Origin: a bacterium
GTDB lineage: Bacteria; CAIWAD01
Assembly (NCBI GenBank): GCA_030685015.1
Contig: JAUXWS010000046.1
Location: 1 to 64,000, forward strand
Reading direction: 5' to 3'
Length of the DNA: 64,000 nt
Below the pieces are notes generated by a model. That model had not been told where the DNA came from. It worked only from the letters and a program-made list of their open reading frames with translations, and searched no databases. A program made the translations under genes and the position numbers. Below, one piece after another: positions 37,206 through 46,053 of this stretch (within the stretch, counting starts at the first letter, position 1; every line of letters begins with the position of its first letter).

Positions 37206-37311
37206 TGGCGGGTGGGGCGATCCACCCGATCCGGCGGACCATCACCCCTGTGATGCCGGACTTCCGCCCTCCCCGGGCCTCCGATTGCGCCGCCCGCCGC
37301 GCCGCCCGCGC
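37199..37311. repeat. 113-bp repeat, copy B (spans ricT stop)
   Basis: Contains the real ricT 3' end (stop TGA at 37242-37244) and 43 bp beyond it. Partner of copy A. Confidence 0.9.
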
Positions 37312-38378
37312 CGACGGCGCTGGCCCTCCGCCCCGGCCGCATTCGACCCGGTCTCGTCCGAGGGCGCCGCGGAGGACGCGTCCACCAACCCATCCTCTTC
37401 CTCCGGTCCGTCGGCGATGGCATCAGCCTCCGGCCCATCGGGCGCGGTCCCGGGCGATTCCGCCGGAGGATGGGCGCTGGCGACGAGGACACCGGGCACG
37501 GCGGGACGCTCGTGGTCCGGCCCCAGGCCCTCACGGCCACAGGCGCCCTCGCAGTGGTTCTCGGCCGGATCGAAGCTCATCAGGCGCTCCAGCTCCTGCC
37601 GCGTGACGGATTCCAGGTCCCCGCTCACGTAGCGGATGAGCACCTCCTCGTTGAAGATGTCGATCTTCTCGATGAAGGCGGCGCCGCGCAGGGTCTCCAC
37701 CGCCCGCTCCAGCGGCGGGTAGCGCTTCAGCTCGGCCCGGTAGAAGTCCAGCTCGTAACGCAGGCAGCACTTGAGCCGCCCGCAGTTGCCGGAGAGCTTG
37801 ACCGGGTTGAGGGGCAGGTTCTGCTCCTTGGCCATGGAGGTGGTGACAGGATCAAAGCGGGAGAGCCAACCGCTGCAGCACTGGCGCTGGCCGCAGGGAC
37901 CGAAGCCGCCGAACTTGCGCGCCTCGTCGCGGGCGCCGATCTGGCGCAGCTCGATGCGCGTGCGCAACTCCCCGGCCAGGTCCCGCACCAGGGTGCGGAA
38001 GTCGACCCGTCCCTCCGCCGTGAAGAAGAAGGTCACCTTCTTGCCGTCCAGCTGGAACTCGACGTTGATCACCTTCATGGGCAGGCGGTGTTCCAGCACG
38101 AAGCGGCGGCAGACCTCCTCGGCGCGGTTCTCCCGCTGCAGGTTGCGCCGCTTGCGTTGGAAGTCGTGGGGATTGGCCTTGCGCACGATGGTGCGCACCT
38201 CGTCCCGCTCGCCCTCCTGGGAGATGCGGTCCTCCCCGCTGATCTGGACCACGCGGCCCAGATCCTCCCCCTTCTCGGCGTTGACGATGACATGGTCGCC
38301 CAGCTTGACCGGGAAGCCCATGGGGTTGGTGAAGGAGGCGCGGCGGTTGCCCTTGAACTGGATCTCGAAATAGTTCAT
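37242..38378 (-). CDS. ricT: PSP1-domain protein RicT/YaaT
   Basis: 378 residues. The PSP1 core (about 1-270) carries the cysteine clusters GFGPCGQRQCCSGWL and GNCGRLKCC that ligate Fe-S clusters in Bacillus RicT, where the RicAFT complex promotes RNA processing through RNase Y. RicA and RicF are not in the window. The C-terminal 100 residues are acidic and Pro/Ala-rich and end in an Arg/Gly tail (RRRRGRRGGRRNRRP), possibly RNA-binding; the tail is part of a duplicated repeat. ATG at 38378 overlaps the holB stop by 4 bp, as in the conserved holB-ricT pair. Confidence 0.93.
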   Translation of the reverse strand: MNYFEIQFKGNRRASFTNPMGFPVKLGDHVIVNAEKGEDLGRVVQISGEDRISQEGERDEVRTIVRKANPHDFQRKRRNLQRENRAEEVCRRFVLEHRLPMKVINVEFQLDGKKVTFFFTAEGRVDFRTLVRDLAGELRTRIELRQIGARDEARKFGGFGPCGQRQCCSGWLSRFDPVTTSMAKEQNLPLNPVKLSGNCGRLKCCLRYELDFYRAELKRYPPLERAVETLRGAAFIEKIDIFNEEVLIRYVSGDLESVTRQELERLMSFDPAENHCEGACGREGLGPDHERPAVPGVLVASAHPPAESPGTAPDGPEADAIADGPEEEDGLVDASSAAPSDETGSNAAGAEGQRRRRGRRGGRRNRRPGEGGSPASQG

Positions 38379-39586
38379 GCCGGTTGCTTTCGTGGAATCG
38401 GTTCCGCCGCCCGGCGCATGGACTGCGCCAGCGTGACGAGCAGAACGAAGATGTTGACGTTGCGGTCCAGGCGCCGCGCCGCCTCGGCCAGCGTCTCCAG
38501 GACCTGGTCCAGGCGGGGGAAGCGCCAGCGGGCCGAGAAGAGCTCCAGGTTCTCGAGCTGGCGGGCCTGGACCACCCGGTCCCCCGCCTCCTTGCCCAGC
38601 AGGCGGACCAGTTCGGCGTCCAGCAGCCAGATCTGCAGGTCCTCGACCAGGGCCTTGATCCGCTCGCGGTCGCGCGACTCGTCCATGGCCATGATGCGAT
38701 GGTAGAGGGCGTCGCTGTCCCGGGCCAGGAGATCACGGATGAAGCCCTCCGGCCGCCAGACGGGATCCGCTGCCCGGCCCGCCGCCTCTTCGGCCAGTTG
38801 CAGGGCTTGGCCGGGGTTGCCGCCGGCCAGCTGGGCCAGCTCGCGGGCGGCCATGCCGGCCTGGCGGTCCAAACCCTGCGCCGAGACCCAGGAGGCCAGC
38901 TGCTCGCTGGGCACGGGGCGCAGGGCCAGGCTTTGGCAGCGGCTGAGGATGGTGGGCAGGAGGGCCTCCGGCTGCCGGCTGCAAAGAATGATGACCAGGT
39001 CGTCGGGCGGTTCCTCCAGCAGCTTCAGCAGCGCGTTCTGCGCCTGGACGCCCAGCCGCTCGGCCTCGATGATGATGGCGACCCGCCGTCCACCCTCAAA
39101 GCTCCGCATGCCGGCCCACTTCTTGAGGAGCCGCACCTGGGCCACCTGGATCTGGCGGGCCTTGTCCACCCGTGGCGGCAGGAAGGGCCGCTCGCGCCAA
39201 TCGCGCAGCGCCTCGACCTGGCGGTCGGCGGTCTCCCGCACCACGGCGTCCACCGCCTCTGCCGCGCCGCCTCCGGAATCGCCGCCCTCGCCGGCGGCCG
39301 CCGCGCCGGCGCTGAGCGAGGGCATGGGCAGCACGAACTCCAGGTCGGGGTGGTCCATCTCCCGCGTCTTGGCACAGGCGGGGCAGGCCTCGCAGGGATC
39401 CTCCCCCCCCGCGCGGCAGAGCAGGACCCGGGCCAGGACCCAGGCGGCCAGCTCCATCCCAAGCCCGCGCTCGCCATGGATGAGCAGGGCATGGGCCACT
39501 TGCCCGCGCCGGACGGCGCGCCGCAGGATGCGGGCCGGCAGCTCCTGGCCGACCAGGCTGTCGTAGTCTGGCATTTCCATCCCCAT
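38375..39586 (-). CDS. holB: DNA polymerase III delta-prime-like subunit
   Basis: About 403 residues; clamp-loader AAA+ subunit. HALLIHGERGLGMELAAWVLAR is the P-loop region, here GERGLGME without the GK(S/T), as in delta-prime subunits that do not bind ATP. CEACPACAKT supplies the zinc-module cysteines, followed by GRRVAIIIEAERLGVQAQNALLKLLEEPPDD and LPTILSRCQSL. A Gly/Ala-rich insertion (about residues 90-115) is unusual. Three in-frame ATGs (39586, 39580, 39574) could start it. A TACCTTT element (plus-strand 39605-39611) lies 19 nt upstream of the first. Confidence 0.9.
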   Translation of the reverse strand: MGMEMPDYDSLVGQELPARILRRAVRRGQVAHALLIHGERGLGMELAAWVLARVLLCRAGGEDPCEACPACAKTREMDHPDLEFVLPMPSLSAGAAAAGEGGDSGGGAAEAVDAVVRETADRQVEALRDWRERPFLPPRVDKARQIQVAQVRLLKKWAGMRSFEGGRRVAIIIEAERLGVQAQNALLKLLEEPPDDLVIILCSRQPEALLPTILSRCQSLALRPVPSEQLASWVSAQGLDRQAGMAARELAQLAGGNPGQALQLAEEAAGRAADPVWRPEGFIRDLLARDSDALYHRIMAMDESRDRERIKALVEDLQIWLLDAELVRLLGKEAGDRVVQARQLENLELFSARWRFPRLDQVLETLAEAARRLDRNVNIFVLLVTLAQSMRRAAEPIPRKQPA

Positions 39587-39639
39587 GCCCGGAATCGAAG
39601 GCGGAAAGGTAGCGAATGGTCCGGGGAGGCCGGCTCCGC

Positions 39640-41037
39640 TCAGGGGGCCAGCCATTGGCGGGGATCGCGCGCTTGGCGATCCTGCCACAGCTCGAAGTGA
39701 AGGGAACCCTGCCCGGGCGCCTCGAAACGACCGGCCCGGCCCAGGATCTCCCCGGCCGCCACGGTCTGGCCCTCGCGCACGGCCACTTCCCCCAGTTTGG
39801 CGTAGACCGTCCAGCAATCCTCGCCATGGGCGAGGAGGACGGTCTCGCCGAAGCCGGCCACCCAGGTCAGCTTCTCCACCCGGCCGGCATGCACGGCCTG
39901 CACCGGACTGCCCGGCGCGCAGGCGAAGTCCACCCCCGGATTGTCCAGGACGGTGCCAAGGAGCGGATCCTGGCGCTCGCCGAAGGGGCGCGCCACCCAG
40001 CCCTTGACCGGTAATGGCAGGCGGCCGCGGCGGGCGGCGAGGCCTCCCGTGGGCGCCCGATCGAGACGCGGCAGGGCTGAAGGGGGCCGCTCGGGCACCA
40101 CCACCGGTTCCACCTCAAGGACGGATCCAGCCAAGCGTCCGCTGATGGTGGTCTGGCGCCGCTCCTCCTGCTCGCGCCGGCTGGCCCGCTCGTCCCAGCG
40201 GCGCTGCAGGTCCGCCAGCTGGCGGGCCACCTCCTCGCCCGCGTGGCGCAGTCGATCAGCCTGGCGGGCCGCCAACTCGCGGTCCTCGCGCAGGCTGCGC
40301 AGCAGGCGATCCTGCTCCTCGCGCTCCCCGGCAAGGCGGGCCAGTTCGCGGTCGGCCTCCGTCCGGGCTCTCCCGGCGCGGCGCTGGTCGCGCTCCAGCT
40401 GGGCCAGCAGTCCCTGGCGCCGTTCCCGCTCCGCTCCCTCGCGGTCGACCAGTCCGGCCACCGCGCTGCGGGTCGCGGACAGTCGCGCCAGGCTCTCCTG
40501 CAGGCCCCGGGCCAGCCAGGGCAGACGACGCATGCTGCGGGTGGCCTCCTCCCGGTTGCGGGACTGCAGCCAGAGCCCCACCACGTCCAGCCGACGCAAT
40601 GGAAACAGGCGACGGGCGAGGGCGGCCGTCTCGCTCCGCAGGCGGGCCGTCTCCGTTTCCAGCCGGACGCGCTCCACATCCAGGCTGTCCAGGCGCCGGG
40701 TCCCGGCGGCCAATTCCGCCAGCTGCAGCGTCTCGCTGCTTCGCAGCAGCTCCAGCTCCCCTTCGAGTGAACGGCAGAGCCGCCACCGTGCCCGCTCCTG
40801 TTCCTCAAGCTGGTCAAGGCGTTTGACTCCGCCCTCCTCCCGGCGGGCCAGATCGCCCAGGCGCGTCCGCTCGCGCTCCTGGGCGGCGGCCAGGCTGTCC
40901 AGCTGGCGGAGGGATTCATCCAGACGAGTGGCGGCGGGTGTGCCTCCCTGCGGCGCCAGCAACAGGGCAAGCAGCGCCAGGGCCGCGCCCGCGACCCGGA
41001 TGATCTTGCCTGATGGACCTGTCTGCCGCTTCGCCAT
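39640..41037 (-). CDS. EnvC-like LytM-domain protein (degenerate M23), murein hydrolase activator
   Basis: 465 residues. N-terminal signal or anchor segment (VAGAALALLALLLAPQG), a long Arg/Glu-rich coiled coil (about 30-310) and a C-terminal LytM/M23 domain (about 345-465). Zinc ligands are partly lost: HxxxD is NPGVD, YAH is YAKL and HLH is SLH, leaving only Asp and one His. This matches EnvC, whose inactive LytM domain activates AmiA/AmiB amidases at the septum. An intact Amidase_3 gene lies at 59926-61482. CATATT ends 6 nt before ATG 41037, with no Shine-Dalgarno. Confidence 0.88.
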   Translation of the reverse strand: MAKRQTGPSGKIIRVAGAALALLALLLAPQGGTPAATRLDESLRQLDSLAAAQERERTRLGDLARREEGGVKRLDQLEEQERARWRLCRSLEGELELLRSSETLQLAELAAGTRRLDSLDVERVRLETETARLRSETAALARRLFPLRRLDVVGLWLQSRNREEATRSMRRLPWLARGLQESLARLSATRSAVAGLVDREGAERERRQGLLAQLERDQRRAGRARTEADRELARLAGEREEQDRLLRSLREDRELAARQADRLRHAGEEVARQLADLQRRWDERASRREQEERRQTTISGRLAGSVLEVEPVVVPERPPSALPRLDRAPTGGLAARRGRLPLPVKGWVARPFGERQDPLLGTVLDNPGVDFACAPGSPVQAVHAGRVEKLTWVAGFGETVLLAHGEDCWTVYAKLGEVAVREGQTVAAGEILGRAGRFEAPGQGSLHFELWQDRQARDPRQWLAP

Positions 41038-41039
41038 GG

Positions 41040-41052
41040 CCGCAATATGGCA
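41040..41052 (-). promoter_or_regulatory. Promoter core of EnvC-like gene
   Basis: TGCCATATTGCGG on the minus strand: the CATATT box ends 6 nt before the ATG. The identical 13-mer occurs at 9436-9448 upstream of the YciC-like gene. Confidence 0.4.
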
Positions 41053-41105
41053 TGGCGCCGGCGCCAGCCCCCGCGCTCCCTTCCGCCGGACTCGCACTGG
41101 TTGGC

Positions 41106-41112
41106 TACATTG
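41106..41112 (+). promoter_or_regulatory. -10 element TACATTG upstream of gcvT operon
   Basis: GGCTACATTGTCC lies 36 nt before the gcvT ATG, in the 111-bp divergent gap with the EnvC-like gene. No good -35 at 17 nt; TTCCGC is 19 nt away. No glycine-riboswitch fold is evident. Confidence 0.4.
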
Positions 41113-41148
41113 TCCGCACGCGATCCACTCTATTCATGAGGCCGATAC

Positions 41149-42252
41149 ATGAGCGCCAGACCCACCGCTCTCAATGACCGCCACTTGGCCTGCGGCGCCA
41201 AAATGGTCGATTTCGCCGGCTACCGCATGCCCATCCAATACGGATCCATGATCGAGGAGCACCTCCTCGTGCGCCGCCTGGGCGGCGTCTTCGATGTTTC
41301 GCACATGGGCGAGTTCTTCGTCGAGGGGCCGCAGGCGGAGGCCTTCCTTGACCTGGTCACCGTCAACAACGTGGCCGCCCTGGCCCACGGCCAGGTCCAG
41401 TACTCGGCCTTCATGACGCCGGAGGGCGGCATCGTGGACGATCTGCTGGTCCACCGGATGGACGATACCCGCTTCATGCTGGTCGTCAACGCGTCCAACC
41501 GGCACAAGGACTGGGCCTGGTTGCAGGGCCACGCGGGGGAGGACGTCCACCTGACCGACCGCTCCGACGACTACAGCCTGCTTGCCCTGCAGGGCCGCGC
41601 CGCCTACCAGCTCGTCCTCGAGCTGGCCGACGAGGATCTGGCGGAGATGCCCTATTACTGGTTCCGCCCGGGCAGCCTGCGCGGCATTCCGCTCATCGTC
41701 GCCCGCACCGGCTACACGGGCGAGCGCGGCTTCGAGCTGTACGTGGAGAACGACAAGGCCGCCGCCCTGTGGGACGTCCTCTTTCCGGCCCTGCAGGAGC
41801 GCGGGATGGGCCCCATCGGCCTGGGGGCCCGCGACAGCCTGCGCCTGGAGATGAAGTATGCCTTGTATGGCAACGACATCGACGACACGACCAGCACGCT
41901 GGAGGCGGATCTGGGCTGGATCACCAAGCTGAAGAAGGGCCGGCCCTTCCTGGGCCTGGAGGTCCTCCGCCGGCAGAAGGCGGAGGGTCTGCGCCGCCGC
42001 CTGATGGGTTTCGAGGTGACGGGGCGCGGCATCGCCCGCCATGGCCAGGCCTGCTGGCTGGACGGTCAGCGTATCGGGACGGTCAGCTCGGGCGGGCACA
42101 GCCCGGTTCTGGGAAAGGCGATCGGCATGGCCTACCTGGACCTGCCCCATGACCGGATCGGCCTCGAGTTCGAGGTGGAGATGGGGGCTCGCCGCGTCGT
42201 GGCGCTGGTGGTGCCCACCCCTTTCGTGCAGCCGGAAGTGCCTTGCCGGTGA
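41149..42252 (+). CDS. gcvT: Glycine cleavage system T protein (aminomethyltransferase)
   Basis: 367 residues, full length. Transfers the methylene group from aminomethyl-lipoyl H protein to tetrahydrofolate. Signatures: MVDFAGYRMPIQYGSM, GVFDVSHMGEF, YSAFMTPEGGIVDDLLVHR with the catalytic Asp (about 101), ARTGYTGERGFELYV, GLGARDSLRLE and TSGG-like VSSGGHSPVLGKAIG. No gcvH or gcvP is in the window. It opens a run of six overlapping genes; its stop overlaps the comB GTG (GTGA). Confidence 0.96.
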   Translation: MSARPTALNDRHLACGAKMVDFAGYRMPIQYGSMIEEHLLVRRLGGVFDVSHMGEFFVEGPQAEAFLDLVTVNNVAALAHGQVQYSAFMTPEGGIVDDLLVHRMDDTRFMLVVNASNRHKDWAWLQGHAGEDVHLTDRSDDYSLLALQGRAAYQLVLELADEDLAEMPYYWFRPGSLRGIPLIVARTGYTGERGFELYVENDKAAALWDVLFPALQERGMGPIGLGARDSLRLEMKYALYGNDIDDTTSTLEADLGWITKLKKGRPFLGLEVLRRQKAEGLRRRLMGFEVTGRGIARHGQACWLDGQRIGTVSSGGHSPVLGKAIGMAYLDLPHDRIGLEFEVEMGARRVVALVVPTPFVQPEVPCR

Positions 42253-43052
42253 TCCTGGACCTGCATTTCACGCCACCGCGGGAGGAGGACGCGGTGGGGT
42301 CGGGCACCAACCTGCGCGACGGGGCCGTCGTGTTGATCGATGTCCTGCGCTCCACCACGTCCATTTGCCACGCCATGGCGGCGGGCTGCCAGCGGATCAT
42401 CCCCGTCGCCGACCTGGGGGAGGCCACCCAGCGGATCGAGACCCTCGGTCGCGCCAGCCTGCTGCTGGGCGGCGAGCGGGACTCGCGCCGCATCGCCGGC
42501 TTCGATCTGGGCAACAGTCCGGGCGAGTATGACGACCCCCGTTTGCGCGGCGCCAACCTGGTCATGCTGACCAGCAACGGCACGGCCGCCCTGGCGCGGC
42601 TGCGCCATCTGCGCGCCGTGGCCGTCGCCGCTTTCGTCAATCTGGAGCGGGCCGCCCGATGGCTGGCGGGGGGCGGCGGGCGGGCCACCATCGTCTGCGC
42701 CGGCCATCACGGCCGCTTTTGCCTGGAGGATGCCGTCTGCGCCGGCCTGCTGGTCCAGCGCATCCAGGATCTCCGCAGGGGGGAACCCATGCAGCTTAGC
42801 GACGCCGCCCGCGTGGGACTGGTCCTGGCGGCGCAGTGGGGCGGGGATCTGCCCGCCTGCCTGGCGGAGGCCGCCCACGGGCGGGCCCTGGCCGAGGCCG
42901 GCTTCGCCGCCGACCTGGAACTCTGCGCCCGGCGCGACGCCTTCGACATCCTGCCCATCCAGGCCGGGGAGCAGATCACCCTGCGCGATCCGACCGCCCC
43001 GGCGGGACCGACCGGCGGCGGGACGGGCCGGAAACGGCGGGAAAGCACCTGA
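42249..43052 (+). CDS. comB: 2-phosphosulfolactate phosphatase family (ComB)
   Basis: 267 residues. Matches ComB, the Mg-dependent phosphatase of coenzyme M synthesis: VVLIDVLRSTTSICHAMAAG, LLLGGERDSRRIAGFDLGNSP, LTSNGTAAL and FVNLERAARWLA. ComB homologues are widespread in bacteria that lack coenzyme M, so the true substrate is uncertain; no other CoM gene is visible. GTG at 42249 overlapping the gcvT stop is preferred to TTG at 42243. It shares one base with ftsK. The C-terminal tail is basic and of low complexity. Confidence 0.9.
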   Translation: MILDLHFTPPREEDAVGSGTNLRDGAVVLIDVLRSTTSICHAMAAGCQRIIPVADLGEATQRIETLGRASLLLGGERDSRRIAGFDLGNSPGEYDDPRLRGANLVMLTSNGTAALARLRHLRAVAVAAFVNLERAARWLAGGGGRATIVCAGHHGRFCLEDAVCAGLLVQRIQDLRRGEPMQLSDAARVGLVLAAQWGGDLPACLAEAAHGRALAEAGFAADLELCARRDAFDILPIQAGEQITLRDPTAPAGPTGGGTGRKRREST

Positions 43053-45406
43053 TGCCGCGCGGCGCCAAGAACTCCCCGCGCAAGAGGACCCTGGCCGGCC
43101 TGGCTCTGTTGGGGCTAAGCCTGCTTCTGCTGGTCTCCCTCCTGTTCGCCCGGCGCGACCTGGGTGCCGGCGAGGCGGCCCAGCACCTGCTCTCCCATGC
43201 CGGATGGTGGACCTCCCATCTGCTGATCGATTTCGGACTGGGCCGCATCTGGTCGCTGGCGTTGCCTGTCATCCTGGCGCTGGTGGCCTGGAACATGGTC
43301 GGCGGCGGCGTTTGGGGACCAGTCCTCAAGCGCGGCCTGCGCCTCTTCCTGTTGGCCATGGCCGGGGCGCTCAGCCACGGCGCGGTGGCCCAGGTGAGCG
43401 GTCTGCACAGCGTGGACGCCGGCGGCGGCTGGGTGAGCGGAGTCTGGCTTTATGCCCTCATCAGGCAGATGGTGGAGTGGACGGGCGCCGTGGGGCTCTT
43501 CATCAGCCTTCTCACCTTCGATCTCCTCGTGCTGGCCGTCGTCTTCCGCTGGAATCCCGCCCCCGCACTGGAGAGGGCGCTGGCTCTCACCGGCGGCCTG
43601 GGACCCCGTCTGCTGGCCGCCTGGCGCGAGCGACGACGTGCCCGGGCCGAGGCCGCCGCGCGCCGATCGGCCAGGCCCCGGCCGGCGGAGGATCCGCCCG
43701 CCCCCACCCGCCTCCAGCAGGACGATCCGCCGCCCCGTTCCGCCCCGCCCGACTTCGTGCCGCCCCTTTCTCCCATCAAGGCCAGGGACGAAAGCCGGAC
43801 CGAGGAGGAGCCGTCCGCCGGGGAGTTCGAGATCACCCAGGAGGTGGTGGAGGAGGAGCAGCGTTTCCGGGCCGACCACCGCCGCGCCGAGTTCCGCTAC
43901 AAGCCACCCCCGGTCGACCTGCTGGCCGACCCCCCCGCCGACGAGTACCATGTCACGGAGGAGGACCTGCGCGCCAACTCGGAGGCGCTCATCGCCTGTC
44001 TGCGCGACTTCAACGTGGAAGCCCGGGTCGTCCACGTCCACCCCGGTCCGGTCATCACCCGCTACGACCTGGAGCCGGCGGCCGGCGTCAAGGTCAGCCG
44101 CATCGTCGCCCTGGCCGATGACCTGGCCATGAAGCTGAAGGCCGAGCGCATCCGCATCATCGCGCCCGTGCCCGGCAAGGGCGCCGTCGGCATCGAGCTG
44201 CCCAACCGCGTGCGCAACACGGTCTTCATGAAGTCCATCGTCAACACGGAGAAGTTCACGCGCGCCGCCAGCCCGCTCACCGTCGTGCTGGGGAAGACCT
44301 CGAGCGGCGAGGCGGCGGTGGCCGACCTGCGCGCCATGCCCCACGTGCTGGTGGCGGGGCAGACCGGCTCGGGAAAGAGCGTCTGCGTGAACGGCATCAT
44401 CTGCAGCATCCTCCTGCGCGCCCTGCCCACCGAGGTGCAGTTCGTCATGGTGGATCCCAAGATGATCGAGCTGTCCGACTACCGCCGCATCGCCGACCAC
44501 TTCATCGCAGGGATGGACGGCCAGGAGGGCGACGTGGTGACCGATCCCCAGGAAGCCGTGCGCGTGCTAGCCTCCCTCGAGTTGGAGATGGACCGGCGCT
44601 ACCGCTACCTGAGCCAGACCGGTTACCGCTCCATCCAGGAGTTCAACGAGGCGCTGGCGGCGGGGGAGGTGGGACGCCGCCTCGAGGCGGGGGATCTGAC
44701 CCTGCCCGGCCGCCAGGACCAGCTGCCGGAGAAGATGGTCTACCTGGTGGTCATCATCGACGAACTGGCCGATCTGATGATGACGGCGGGCAAGGAGATC
44801 GAGATCTCCATCGCCCGGCTGGCCCAGAAGGCGCGGGCGGTGGGCATCCACCTGGTGGTGGCCACCCAGCGTCCCAGCGTGGACGTCCTCACCGGCCTGA
44901 TCAAGGCCAACTTTCCCGCCCGCATCGCCTTCGCCGTCCGCCAGAAGGTGGACAGCAAGACGATCATTGATTGCATGGGCGCCGATCAGTTGCTGGGGCG
45001 GGGGGACATGCTCTACCTGGCCTCGGGCAGCCCCGAACCCGTCCGCATGCACAACAGTCTGATCACGGGCAAGGAGATCCGCGCCCTGCTCGATCACATC
45101 CGCAAGCAGAGCCGGGATTTCCCCAAGTTCCGCCTGCCCGTCGCCGTCGAAAGCGAAGGGGCGCGGGGACAGGTGGCGGAACCGGCGGCGCGGGACGAGC
45201 TGTTCTGGGAGGCGGCCGAGCAGGTCATCCTTTCCCAGCAGGGATCCGTCTCCGTCCTGCAACGCCGGCTGCGCATCGGGCACAGCCGGGCCAGCCGCCT
45301 CATCGACGAACTGGAGCTGGCCGGCGTGGTGGGGCCCTTCGACGGTTCCAAGGCGCGCCAGGTCCTGGTGGACCTGAGCTGGATCGAGGAGCATCGCGGC
45401 ACATGA
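43052..45406 (+). CDS. ftsK: DNA translocase FtsK/SpoIIIE
   Basis: 784 residues; septal ATPase pumping chromosome ends into daughter cells. N-terminal membrane part with about four hydrophobic helices (about 12-165), a Pro/Arg-rich linker (about 190-270), the alpha domain (EEDLRANSEALIACLRDFNV), a RecA-like motor with Walker A AGQTGSGKSVCVNG (about 437), Walker B VVIIDELADLMM and RPSVDVLTGLIKANFPARIA, and the gamma winged helix (SVSVLQRRLRIGHSRASRLI) that reads KOPS-type sites. ATG at 43052 shares TGATG with comB; the stop overlaps lolA by 4 bp. Confidence 0.97.
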   Translation: MPRGAKNSPRKRTLAGLALLGLSLLLLVSLLFARRDLGAGEAAQHLLSHAGWWTSHLLIDFGLGRIWSLALPVILALVAWNMVGGGVWGPVLKRGLRLFLLAMAGALSHGAVAQVSGLHSVDAGGGWVSGVWLYALIRQMVEWTGAVGLFISLLTFDLLVLAVVFRWNPAPALERALALTGGLGPRLLAAWRERRRARAEAAARRSARPRPAEDPPAPTRLQQDDPPPRSAPPDFVPPLSPIKARDESRTEEEPSAGEFEITQEVVEEEQRFRADHRRAEFRYKPPPVDLLADPPADEYHVTEEDLRANSEALIACLRDFNVEARVVHVHPGPVITRYDLEPAAGVKVSRIVALADDLAMKLKAERIRIIAPVPGKGAVGIELPNRVRNTVFMKSIVNTEKFTRAASPLTVVLGKTSSGEAAVADLRAMPHVLVAGQTGSGKSVCVNGIICSILLRALPTEVQFVMVDPKMIELSDYRRIADHFIAGMDGQEGDVVTDPQEAVRVLASLELEMDRRYRYLSQTGYRSIQEFNEALAAGEVGRRLEAGDLTLPGRQDQLPEKMVYLVVIIDELADLMMTAGKEIEISIARLAQKARAVGIHLVVATQRPSVDVLTGLIKANFPARIAFAVRQKVDSKTIIDCMGADQLLGRGDMLYLASGSPEPVRMHNSLITGKEIRALLDHIRKQSRDFPKFRLPVAVESEGARGQVAEPAARDELFWEAAEQVILSQQGSVSVLQRRLRIGHSRASRLIDELELAGVVGPFDGSKARQVLVDLSWIEEHRGT

Positions 45407-46053
45407 GAGCATTTCTCCTGATCATCCTGCTGCTGGCGCCGGCCGCCCGGGCCGGCGAGGCGGAGAATCTGCTGCGGCAGGCGCGCCGGCAGTTCGAGGG
45501 CCGTGGCCTGTGGGAGATCTTCTTCGAGCAGCAGGTGCTGCCCGGGGCGGGCGGCGACACGCTGCGCAGCGGTGGACGCCTGCTGGCCTGTCCCGACGGA
45601 GCCTTCCGCGTGGACATGGAGGGCCTGCACCTGCTCAGCGACGGCCGCGACCTCTGGCGCTGGGAGGACGGCGGTTCCCAGGTGCTGATGGAGCGGGTGG
45701 GCCAGAGCGAGGACGTCCTGCTGCCCCATCAGATGCTCATTCTGGTCGAGGAGCGCTTCCGTCCCACCGGCATCCGCTCCCAGGGGGCGGAGCGCCGCAT
45801 CATCCGCCTGCAGCCGCGCAGCGGATCCGAGTTCCTCCGCGACGTGACCCTGATCATGACGCGGGAGAAGGGCCAGTGGTGGCCGCGGGAGATCTCCTTC
45901 ACGGATTTCGCCGACGCCCGCGTGCGCTTCCTTGTCCAGCGACGCGAATCCTGGCCGGACCGCGGCCCCCGCCGGGAGCAGCTGGTCTTCAAGCTGCCCG
46001 GGGGCATGGAAGTGGTGGACCTGCGCAGCGGGGACCCCGATGCGACGCGGTAG
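45403..46053 (+). CDS. lolA: LolA-like outer-membrane lipoprotein carrier protein
   Basis: 216 residues. Signal peptide MRAFLLIILLLAPAARA, then the LolA fold: alternating strands with GGRLLACPDGAFRVDMEG, LLSDGRDLWRWEDG, LLPHQMLILVEERFRP and VTLIMTREKGQWWPREISF. LolA shuttles lipoproteins across the periplasm, which supports a diderm envelope. Sequence conservation is weak, so the call rests on the fold pattern, signal peptide and the common ftsK-lolA pairing. Overlaps ftsK by 4 bp and the next gene by 14 bp. Confidence 0.85.
   Translation: MRAFLLIILLLAPAARAGEAENLLRQARRQFEGRGLWEIFFEQQVLPGAGGDTLRSGGRLLACPDGAFRVDMEGLHLLSDGRDLWRWEDGGSQVLMERVGQSEDVLLPHQMLILVEERFRPTGIRSQGAERRIIRLQPRSGSEFLRDVTLIMTREKGQWWPREISFTDFADARVRFLVQRRESWPDRGPRREQLVFKLPGGMEVVDLRSGDPDATR

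Larger units (their letters stand above)
36868..37241. other. Repeat-filled spacer between metG and ricT
   Basis: 374 bp without a supported gene, made almost entirely of the TATCGC/TATCGG hexamer tract, a second GATATC-type tract and one copy of a 112-bp repeat of the ricT 3' end. Its small reading frames are repeat translations. Confidence 0.75.

Noticed and set aside
36962-37540. Minus-strand repetitive frames in the metG-ricT spacer
   Set aside because: They translate the hexamer tracts and repeat copies (RYRYRY, GIGIGI) and show no codon bias.
41038-41148. Glycine riboswitch upstream of gcvT
   Set aside because: The 111-bp divergent gap is filled by two promoters and lacks the conserved aptamer core.
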